Below are positions 57,824-64,000 of a DNA stretch of 64,000 nucleotides, piece after piece (positions within the stretch are counted from its first letter, which is position 1; each line of letters begins with the position of its first letter). The notes beneath the pieces were generated by a model, which was not told where the DNA came from, did not search any database, and saw nothing but the letters and a program-made list of their open reading frames with translations. Where the stretch lies: contig NZ_NESH01000005.1 in assembly GCF_003063355.1 (NCBI RefSeq), positions 233,268 through 297,267 of the forward strand, written 5' to 3'. A program made the translations under genes and the position numbers. This stretch comes from Limnohabitans sp. Bal53 (GTDB taxonomy: Bacteria > Pseudomonadota > Gammaproteobacteria > Burkholderiales > Burkholderiaceae_C).

Positions 57824-58591
57824 ATGAAGCTCTTTCACTACGCCGCACCGCAGCACTTCTACCCCCTGGCTGGACGCATCTGGCCTGGGTTGGCGCTCTT
57901 GGCCACGGTGCTCGCACTGGCGGGTTTGTGGGTGGGCTTCATGGTCGCGCCGTCCGACGCGCAGCAGGGCCAGGCCTACCGCATCATTTACATCCATGTG
58001 CCGGTGTCTTGGATGGCCATGGTCATTTACCTGGCCATGGCGTTCTGGAGTGTGCTGGGTCTGGTGTTCAACACGCGCTTGTCGGGCCTGATGACCCGGG
58101 CGCTGGCCCCCACCGGGGCCTTGCTCGCGTTTTTGTCGCTGTGGACCGGCGCCTTGTGGGGCAAGCCGATGTGGGGCACCTATTGGGTGTGGGACGCGCG
58201 GCTGACCTCGATGTTGATCCTGTTGTTTTTGTATTTGGGCTACATCGCCCTGACCTCGGCCATTGAAGACCCGCGCCGCTCGGACCGGGCCGGTGCCTTG
58301 GTGGCGGTGGTGGGGGCGGTGAACGTGCCCATCATTTATTTCTCTGTGCAGTGGTGGAACACCTTGCACCAAGGGGCTTCGGTCTCCTTCACCCAGTCGC
58401 CACGCATGGCCAGCATCATGCTGACCGGCATGCTGCTGATGAGCTTGGCGGTGTGGCTCTATGCGGCGGCCATCGCTTTGTGGCGTGTGCGCAGTTTGAT
58501 TTTGGAGCGCGACAGCCACGCGGCCTGGGTGCAACAACTGCCCGAGGTGTTGGCGCACCGTGCGCATCGCGCAGTAGGAGGTGCCGCATGA
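57824..58591 (+). CDS. ccmC: Haem exporter/handling protein CcmC
   Basis: A 255-residue, six-helix membrane protein that loads haem onto CcmE. The tryptophan-rich WWD-type motif is WGKPMWGTYWVWDARLTSML, flanked by the conserved His in YIHVPVSW and in WNTLHQGAS. GAGGAA precedes the ATG. Confidence 0.96.
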   Translation: MKLFHYAAPQHFYPLAGRIWPGLALLATVLALAGLWVGFMVAPSDAQQGQAYRIIYIHVPVSWMAMVIYLAMAFWSVLGLVFNTRLSGLMTRALAPTGALLAFLSLWTGALWGKPMWGTYWVWDARLTSMLILLFLYLGYIALTSAIEDPRRSDRAGALVAVVGAVNVPIIYFSVQWWNTLHQGASVSFTQSPRMASIMLTGMLLMSLAVWLYAAAIALWRVRSLILERDSHAAWVQQLPEVLAHRAHRAVGGAA

Positions 58592-58842
58592 TTTGGCAAA
58601 GCGCAGCCGAGTTTGGGGCCATGGGCGGCTATGGCCTGTTTGTGTGGGGCAGCATGGGGGTGAGTGCGGCCTTGATGGCGCTGGAGGTGTGGCTGGCACG
58701 CATGGGCAGGCGACAAGCGCTGGACGCGGTGTGTGAAGCCCTGGATGCCCAAGCCCTGGATGCTGAAACCCCGGGCAGTGCACAGGCCAGCCCAGCCGGC
58801 GCATCGCGCCCCGTTCATTTCACACAAGGAGCTGCGTCATGA
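58588..58842 (+). CDS. ccmD: Haem exporter small subunit CcmD
   Basis: An 84-residue protein with one membrane helix ([20 protein letters not shown]) and a charged cytoplasmic tail longer than the ~60 residues common in the family. It binds CcmC/CcmE and is needed to release holo-CcmE. It overlaps ccmC and ccmE by 4 bp each. Confidence 0.88.
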   Translation: MIWQSAAEFGAMGGYGLFVWGSMGVSAALMALEVWLARMGRRQALDAVCEALDAQALDAETPGSAQASPAGASRPVHFTQGAAS

Positions 58843-59285
58843 AAAGCCGCCACCAACGACTGTTTGGCATTTCATTGGGCTTGCTGCTCGTGTGTGGTGC
58901 GCTGTTTTTTGTGCTCAACGCCTTCCAGAGCAACCTGGTGTTTTTCTTCACGCCCACACAAGTGGTGGCGGGCGAAGCGCCCAAAGAGGGGCACTTTCGT
59001 GTTGGTGGGTTGGTCAAGGAAGGCAGCATCCAGCGCGACGGCATGGCGGTGGCCTTCGTGGTGACCGACACGCAGCGCGAGGTGCCCGTGCGCTATGTGG
59101 GTTTGTTGCCCGATTTGTTCAAAGAGGGAAAGGGCGTGGTGGCGCAAGGCCGCCTGGACGCAGGACAGCTCTTTGTGGCCAGCGAGGTGCTGGCCAAGCA
59201 CGATGAAAACTACATGCCGCCCGAAGCCCAGCACGCGCTGGACGAGGCGGCCAAAGCCCGCATGGGCACGGCGGTGTCGCAATGA
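58839..59285 (+). CDS. ccmE: Periplasmic haem chaperone CcmE
   Basis: A 148-residue chaperone with an N-terminal membrane anchor and an OB-fold. His121 in [12 protein letters not shown] is the covalent haem attachment site, with Tyr125 the axial ligand. It ends just before an inverted REP-like repeat. Confidence 0.96.
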   Translation: MKSRHQRLFGISLGLLLVCGALFFVLNAFQSNLVFFFTPTQVVAGEAPKEGHFRVGGLVKEGSIQRDGMAVAFVVTDTQREVPVRYVGLLPDLFKEGKGVVAQGRLDAGQLFVASEVLAKHDENYMPPEAQHALDEAAKARMGTAVSQ

Positions 59286-59291
59286 CAAAAA

Positions 59292-59316
59292 CCATCGCCC
59301 GCGGGGTGGGCTTCTG
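59292..59316 (-). repeat. REP-like repeat between ccmE and ccmF
   Basis: On the minus strand it carries AGCCCACCCCGCGGGCGATGG, the core of the copies at 6985/7065 with one base changed. A partly related sequence continues to about 59380, filling the 111-bp gap in an otherwise overlapping operon. Confidence 0.6.
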
Positions 59317-59396
59317 CAAGGACCAGCGCCGTGGCATGCCTGCGGTGCCAACAACCAATGGGCTCGGTCGCGAGGCCGAATGGATCGGAGCTGTTG

Positions 59397-61391
59397 ATGT
59401 GGGCTGAAGCGGGCCACATGGCCTTGATCATGGCGGCTTGGGTCGCGGTGCTGCAAGCGGTGCTGCCGCTGTGGGGCAGTTTGTCGGCGCGTCGCGCGGG
59501 CTGGCAAGCGCTGGCGCGGCCTTTGGCACAGTTGCAACTGGCTTTGATCGTGTTGTCCTTTGTGGCCTTGTGGCACGCGTTTTATGTGCACGATTTCAGC
59601 GTCGTGTATGTGGCCAACCACTCCAACACTTTGCTGCCCACTGCCTACCGGCTGTCGGCCATTTGGGCTGGGCACGAAGGCTCGTTGGTGTTGTGGGTGT
59701 TGATGCTGGCGCTGTGGTCGGTTGCCGTGGCCACCTTCTCCAAGCGCTTGCCGCAGGCCCTGGTGGCGCAGGTGCTGGGCGTCATGGGCGCGGTGTCGGT
59801 GGGTTTTCTGGCTTTCATTCTCACGCTGTCCAACCCGTTTGAGCGGCAGTTTCCGGCGCCATCCGAGGGGCGCGACTTGACGCCTTTGTTGCAAGACCCG
59901 GGTTTGGTCATCCACCCGCCCATGCTCTACATGGGCTATGTGGGTTTGTCGGTGGCCTTTGCTTTTGCCTTGGCAGCGCTGCTCTCGGGCAGGCTCGATG
60001 CCGCGTGGGCGCGTTGGGCGCGGCCCTGGACGGTGGCGGCCTGGGGCTTTTTGACGCTGGGCATCGCGCTGGGTTCGTGGTGGGCGTATTACGAGCTGGG
60101 TTGGGGCGGCTGGTGGTTTTGGGACCCGGTGGAAAACGCCTCGCTCATGCCTTGGCTGGTGGCCACGGCGCTCATCCATTCGCTCATGGTCACCGACAAG
60201 CGCGGGCAGTTCAAGGCGTGGACGGTGCTGTTGGCGATTGGTGCGTTTTCGCTCAGTTTGCTGGGCACTTTTCTCGTGCGCTCGGGGGTGTTGACCTCGG
60301 TGCATGCCTTCGCAACAGACCCTTCGCGGGGGATTTTCATTTTGATGTTTCTGCTGGTGGTGGTGGGCGTCTCGCTGGCTTTGTTTGCCTGGCGCGCCCC
60401 GCAGTGGGCCAATGCCTCGCAGCCGGTGGCGGGTTCGCGCGAATCGTTTTTGCTGCTCAACAGCGTGCTCTTGGTGGTGGCCATGGCCGCAGTGCTGCTG
60501 GGCACTTTGTACCCGCTGATCATCGACGCGCTGAACCTGGGCAAGTTGTCGGTGGGGCCGCCGTATTTTGACCGTGTGTTTGTGCCGCTGATGGTGCCGT
60601 TGCTCTTGGCCATGGTGCCGGGTACGGTGGTGCCTTGGCATGTGGCACGCTGGGCGGCGGTGCGCTCGGTCTTGGTGCCGGGGGCCATGGCGCTTTTGTT
60701 GGCCAGTGCGTGGGCCACATGGGGCGGGGCACCCATGGCTCAAGGCAGCACGACCACGGCTGGCGGCTGGCTCACGGTGATGGGCGGCACGCTGGGCGGC
60801 TGGATCGCCTTGTCGGGGGCCTGGCAAATCGTGCAGCGCCTGCGTCTGCCCGGATTGCCGGGTCTGGCCTGGTGGGGCATGCACGTGGCGCATCTGGGTG
60901 TGGCGGTGCTGGTGCTGGGCATCACCGGCGTCAAGTCCTTTGAGGTGGAGCGCGATGTGCGTTTAGGCCTGGGCGACTCGGTGACGGTGGCCGGTGCGCG
61001 TTACCAGCTGATCAGCGTGGACAACCACCTCGGGCCCAATTATTTGGCTTTGCGCGCGCAGATGGATGTCTTTGAGGGTGAACACCAGGTGGACACACTG
61101 CAGCCTGAAAAGCGCCGCTATGTGTCCAGTGCCATGCCCATGACCGAAGCAGCGATTGACCGCAACCTGTGGCGTGACCGATATGTCTCTTTGGGCGAGC
61201 CCTTGAACGGTGAGCCCCCGCAGTGGAGTTTCAGGGTCTACCACAAGCCTTTTGTGTCGTGGATTTGGTTGGGCGCGGTGTTCATGGTCTTGGGTGGCGG
61301 TTTGGCCGCAGTGGATCGACGCTATCGGCAGGCCCCATCGCTGGAGCGCGCTCCAGTGCCTGCCGGTTTGGCCAAAGGTGCCCTGTCATGA
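59397..61391 (+). CDS. ccmF: Haem lyase subunit CcmF
   Basis: A 664-residue, multi-helix membrane protein that, with CcmH/CcmI, ligates haem to apocytochromes. The WWD motif GWGGWWFWDPVENASLMPWL and the conserved His residues in DPGLVIHPPMLYMGY and FLVRSGVLTSVHAF are present. The ATG at 59397 with GGAG upstream is chosen over an in-frame GTG at 59331 that would lie in the repeat. Confidence 0.96.
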   Translation: MWAEAGHMALIMAAWVAVLQAVLPLWGSLSARRAGWQALARPLAQLQLALIVLSFVALWHAFYVHDFSVVYVANHSNTLLPTAYRLSAIWAGHEGSLVLWVLMLALWSVAVATFSKRLPQALVAQVLGVMGAVSVGFLAFILTLSNPFERQFPAPSEGRDLTPLLQDPGLVIHPPMLYMGYVGLSVAFAFALAALLSGRLDAAWARWARPWTVAAWGFLTLGIALGSWWAYYELGWGGWWFWDPVENASLMPWLVATALIHSLMVTDKRGQFKAWTVLLAIGAFSLSLLGTFLVRSGVLTSVHAFATDPSRGIFILMFLLVVVGVSLALFAWRAPQWANASQPVAGSRESFLLLNSVLLVVAMAAVLLGTLYPLIIDALNLGKLSVGPPYFDRVFVPLMVPLLLAMVPGTVVPWHVARWAAVRSVLVPGAMALLLASAWATWGGAPMAQGSTTTAGGWLTVMGGTLGGWIALSGAWQIVQRLRLPGLPGLAWWGMHVAHLGVAVLVLGITGVKSFEVERDVRLGLGDSVTVAGARYQLISVDNHLGPNYLALRAQMDVFEGEHQVDTLQPEKRRYVSSAMPMTEAAIDRNLWRDRYVSLGEPLNGEPPQWSFRVYHKPFVSWIWLGAVFMVLGGGLAAVDRRYRQAPSLERAPVPAGLAKGALS

Positions 61392-62002
61392 GCGGCGCTT
61401 TGGCCACCGCCCCATCTCGTCGCATGCCGCGCTGGGTGTTTGTGCCGCTGGCTTTGTTTTTGGGCCTGGTGGTGTTTTTGGGCGTGGGCTTGACGCGCAA
61501 CCCGCAAGAGATTCCTTCACCGCTGATCGGCCAGGGTGCCCCCGCTTTCAAGCTGCCGGTGGTGGGCGCTGCGGGCGTGTTCGGCGCTGAGCAGTTCAAG
61601 GGGCAGCTCACCTTGGTCAACCTGTGGGCCACCTGGTGCGCAGGTTGCAAGGAAGAGCACCCGATCTTGATGGCGCTGTCGCGCCAGCCGGGGCTGCAGA
61701 TGCTGGGCATCAACTACAAAGAGCTGCAGGCCTCAGAACTGTCGGGGCAGGACCCGCAAAGCGCTGCAGCCGTGCAAAAAGCCACGGCCCGCAGTCAGGC
61801 CTGGTTGCAAAAACACGGTCAGGCTTTTGACGTGAACTTGCTGGACATGGACGGCCGGGTGGGCATGGATTTTGGGGTGTATGGCTTGCCCGAGACCTAT
61901 CTGGTGGACCGCGAAGGTGTGGTGCGCTTCAAGCACGCCGGGGCCTTGACGCCTGACGTGGTGCAGCAAAAACTCTTGCCCTTGCTGCGGGGGGTGCCCT
62001 GA
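61388..62002 (+). CDS. ccmG: Thiol:disulfide interchange protein CcmG/DsbE
   Basis: A 204-residue membrane-anchored thioredoxin-like protein that keeps apocytochrome cysteines reduced. The anchor is at residues 15-34; the active site is WCAGC (Cys84, Cys87). The cis-Pro is in GLPETYLVD. It overlaps ccmF (ATGA) and ccmH (TGATG). Confidence 0.95.
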   Translation: MSGALATAPSRRMPRWVFVPLALFLGLVVFLGVGLTRNPQEIPSPLIGQGAPAFKLPVVGAAGVFGAEQFKGQLTLVNLWATWCAGCKEEHPILMALSRQPGLQMLGINYKELQASELSGQDPQSAAAVQKATARSQAWLQKHGQAFDVNLLDMDGRVGMDFGVYGLPETYLVDREGVVRFKHAGALTPDVVQQKLLPLLRGVP

Positions 62003-62544
62003 TGCGCGCTGTGTTGAAGTGGCTGCTGGCCAGCATTTGGCTGTGGGGTGCCTGTGTGGCGGCCCAAGCACCCGGTGGTGCAGCAAGCGGAGCGGCCGTC
62101 GTGCAGGCTGAGCAGGGTGTGCAGGCGACTTTGCCCGCTGTGGGCGCGCCCGTGGCGGTGCAGACCGAAGCGCCGATGTCCACCGCTGTGCAGGCGCGCT
62201 GGGACCACATCGCGGCCGAGTTGCGTTGTTTGGTGTGCCAAAACGAATCCCTGGCCTCGTCCAATGCCGAGCTGGCACTGGACCTGCGCCGCGAGCTGCG
62301 GGGCCTGATCGAGCAGGGCCAAAGCGATGCCGACATTCGCCGCTTTTTGGTCAGCCGTTACGGTGACTTTGTGCTCTACAAACCCGAGGTCAAGCCCGTG
62401 ACGTGGCTGTTGTGGTTTGGCCCCTTTGTGTTGTTGTTGGGCGCACTGGCCCTGGCGCTGCGTTTGATGCGCCGCTCGCCTGCTGCGCCCCCGCCCTTGA
62501 CCGACAGCGAGCGCGCACGTGTTCGCCAACTGCTGGAGTCCTGA
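62002..62544 (+). CDS. ccmH: Cytochrome c maturation protein CcmH
   Basis: A 180-residue protein with a signal peptide, a three-helix domain with the redox motif LRCLVCQ (Cys76, Cys79) and a C-terminal membrane helix. An Ala/Val/Pro/Gln-rich insert of about 40 residues between signal and domain makes it longer than the usual ~150. It reduces or presents apocytochrome thiols to CcmF. Confidence 0.95.
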   Translation: MRAVLKWLLASIWLWGACVAAQAPGGAASGAAVVQAEQGVQATLPAVGAPVAVQTEAPMSTAVQARWDHIAAELRCLVCQNESLASSNAELALDLRRELRGLIEQGQSDADIRRFLVSRYGDFVLYKPEVKPVTWLLWFGPFVLLLGALALALRLMRRSPAAPPPLTDSERARVRQLLES

Positions 62545-63806
62545 TGTCTTTATTGCCGCCTTGGCTGGGTTTGTTGTTGGCGCTGCTGGCCTTGGGGGCG
62601 CTGGCCGCTGGGGTCTTGCAGCGGGGTCTGAAAAAACAGGTCCAGGCCGTGGGGCTGGCGCAGCAGTCACAGACCAACCGCAGGATTGCACAAGAACACC
62701 TGGCCGATCTGGACCGTGCTTTGGCCGAAGGCCGATTGACGGCGCTGCAGCATCAGGCGGCGCGCGACGAGTTGCTGCGCCATGTGTTGGACGATGCGGC
62801 GCAGTCCAACGACGCACCCGTTGCCGCAGTGCCTGCGCGCTGGCTCTGGATCGTCGGGGCCTTGGTCTTACTCAGTGGCCTGAGTTATGTGCAATTGGGT
62901 GCCCCTCAGACCTGGTGGACCCAACCCTTGAGCCAGCGGGTCCAAATCAGCGCCACCACGCCCGAGCAATGGGCTGAGCAAACCCGCGTGTGGCAAGAAG
63001 CCACAGAAAAACGCCCGCAAGATGCTGAGGCTTGGTTGACGTTGGCAAGGTTGCACGCAGCCCAAAACGCGCATGCCCCGGCCGAGCAGGCCTTGGCGCG
63101 TGTGCTGGCCTTGTCACCCGAACCCGATCTGTGGATCGAGCGGGCGCAGATGAAAGCTTTGAGTGCAGGCGGTGTCTACGCTGGAGAGCCTTGGCAGTGG
63201 ATTCAAGACGTGTTGCGCACACAGCCTCAGCACCTGAATGCGCTGGTGCTGGCGGGCAGCGCGGCCTTCTCGGAAAAAAGGCACGCCGCAGCGCAAGATT
63301 ATTGGCAGCGTGCCTTGGATTTGGTGCCGGCTGACAGCGAGGCTGGCCAAGGCTTGCAGCAAGCGCTGGCGAAAGCGGCTGAGATGGTGGCCGAGATTGC
63401 GGCGCCTGCAGCCCCCGCAGCAGAGGGTGCCAAGGCCTTGCCGGCGGCAACTGCGGCGGGCGACACCAAGCCCCTGATTCAGGGCGAGGTCCGTGTTTCT
63501 CCCGAGGTGCAAAGTCAAATGGCGGCAGGCGCGACCTTGTTTGTTTACGCCATGGCCGAAGAGGGCTCGCGCCGCCCAGTGGCCATCTGGCGCGGCACAC
63601 CCGCTTCGTGGCCAGTGCGTTTCGCCTTGAGCGACAGCATGGGCATGGGCGCACCGCCTGTGTTGTCATCGCTGACGCAAGTGCGTCTGGTAGCCCGCAT
63701 CTCCAAAAAGGGTTCTGCGCAAAAGCAAGAGGGCGATCTTCAAGTGGAACTGCCAGGCGTGAAGACTGGCGTGCAAGGCGTGGTGCTTCAGATTACCGGT
63801 CGCTGA
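62544..63806 (+). CDS. ccmI: Cytochrome c maturation protein CcmI (TPR)
   Basis: A 420-residue protein with two N-terminal membrane segments (residues about 4-25 and 100-118), then TPR repeats (WLTLARLHAAQNAHAPAEQA, ALVLAGSAAFSEKRHAAAQD) that bind apocytochrome tails, and a C-terminal domain ending LPGVKTGVQGVVLQITGR. It is the last gene of the operon and converges on hemE. Confidence 0.93.
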   Translation: MSLLPPWLGLLLALLALGALAAGVLQRGLKKQVQAVGLAQQSQTNRRIAQEHLADLDRALAEGRLTALQHQAARDELLRHVLDDAAQSNDAPVAAVPARWLWIVGALVLLSGLSYVQLGAPQTWWTQPLSQRVQISATTPEQWAEQTRVWQEATEKRPQDAEAWLTLARLHAAQNAHAPAEQALARVLALSPEPDLWIERAQMKALSAGGVYAGEPWQWIQDVLRTQPQHLNALVLAGSAAFSEKRHAAAQDYWQRALDLVPADSEAGQGLQQALAKAAEMVAEIAAPAAPAAEGAKALPAATAAGDTKPLIQGEVRVSPEVQSQMAAGATLFVYAMAEEGSRRPVAIWRGTPASWPVRFALSDSMGMGAPPVLSSLTQVRLVARISKKGSAQKQEGDLQVELPGVKTGVQGVVLQITGR

Positions 63807-63819
63807 CACCTGCAACAAG

Positions 63820-63842
63820 CTGGGTGCACAGGGTGCACCCAG
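63820..63842. terminator. Hairpin between ccmI and hemE
   Basis: CTGGGTGCAC-AGG-GTGCACCCAG, a perfect 10-bp stem between convergent genes. There is no T-run, so termination would have to be Rho-assisted or the hairpin acts as a 3' stabiliser. Confidence 0.55.
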
Positions 63843-63851
63843 GGCGCTTGG

Positions 63852-64000
63852 TCAGCCCTGACGCAGCTTGCGCGAATGGCTGTGCACCGCTTCCACCAGC
63901 GCCGTCACATGTTCGGGCGGGGTGTATTGGCTGATGCCGTGGCCCAGGTTGAAGATGTGGGTGGGGCCGGTTTGGGTGGTGTCGGTGTGTGGCGTGCCAA
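63852..64000 (-). CDS. hemE: Uroporphyrinogen decarboxylase HemE (C-terminal part only)
   Basis: The last 48 residues of HemE, including [20 protein letters not shown] and ending [15 protein letters not shown]. The rest lies beyond the window edge. The enzyme makes coproporphyrinogen III, the common precursor of haem and bacteriochlorophyll, so its place beside the PGC is functionally sensible. Confidence 0.9.
   Translation of the reverse strand, partial: GTPHTDTTQTGPTHIFNLGHGISQYTPPEHVTALVEAVHSHSRKLRQG

Noticed and set aside
58872..60893. 673-codon open frame on the minus strand opposite ccmE/ccmF
   Set aside because: Very rich in His, Gln and Arg with no domain sense; it mirrors the well-recognised ccmF frame and is a high-GC shadow.

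Overview
The window is an almost complete photosynthesis gene cluster (PGC) of a high-GC betaproteobacterium. Gene order (crtEF-bchCXYZ-puf-crtADC; bchFNBHLM-lhaA-puhABC-acsF-puhE-crtIB), a tetraheme PufC, spheroidene-pathway genes including crtA, HiPIP, and AcsF as the only cyclase visible here all point to a Comamonadaceae/Burkholderiales purple bacterium of the Limnohabitans/Rhodoferax/Rubrivivax kind, probably an aerobic or facultatively aerobic anoxygenic phototroph. The genus is inferred, not proven.

Layout. Bases 1-7330 are non-photosynthetic flank: a photolyase (cut by the window edge), a small exported protein, an Rrf2 regulator, a DUF2237 protein, a TauE-type exporter, a quinone oxidoreductase and an ABC exporter. 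From about 7331 to 23859 a rightward block carries crtE, crtF, bchCXYZ, pufB, an unassigned 74-residue membrane protein, pufALMC, crtADC, pucBA, pucC and a 31-residue membrane peptide, closed by a strong bidirectional terminator. A short island follows on the minus strand (RRM protein, orphan promoter, LysE exporter). From 42895 leftward to 25622 fifteen tightly packed or overlapping minus-strand genes run bchF-N-B-H-L-M-lhaA-puhA-B-C-acsF-puhE-crtI-crtB and end in a BLUF photoreceptor. The regulators aerR/ppaA and ppsR lie at 43144-45470. Then come bchG-bch2-bchP-tspO-orf59-hydrolase (plus), bchI-bchD-bchO (minus), an NnrU-family gene, HiPIP, a complete ccmABCDEFGHI cytochrome c maturation operon, and the 3' end of hemE.

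Regulation. PpsR/CrtJ-type TGT-N12-ACA palindromes occur in front of crtE (two), bchC, bchF/aerR, bchG (two), bchI, the NnrU gene and ccmA. One PpsR encoded in the middle of the cluster could therefore control pigment synthesis, reaction centre, antenna and cytochrome maturation together. AerR (B12-binding) and the BLUF protein look like separate versions of the two halves of the PpsR antagonist AppA.

Most interesting points. (1) The LH2 alpha polypeptide carries Phe44-Leu45 where B850 antennae carry aromatic hydrogen-bond donors, the signature of blue-shifted B800-820 complexes. (2) The 74-residue protein between pufB and pufA resembles an LH1 beta chain with Lys at the bacteriochlorophyll His position. 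(3) A BLUF protein with all photocycle residues ends the crtIB superoperon. (4) PpsR-type sites lie in front of ccmA and the NnrU gene. No tRNA, rRNA, CRISPR or insertion sequence was seen.
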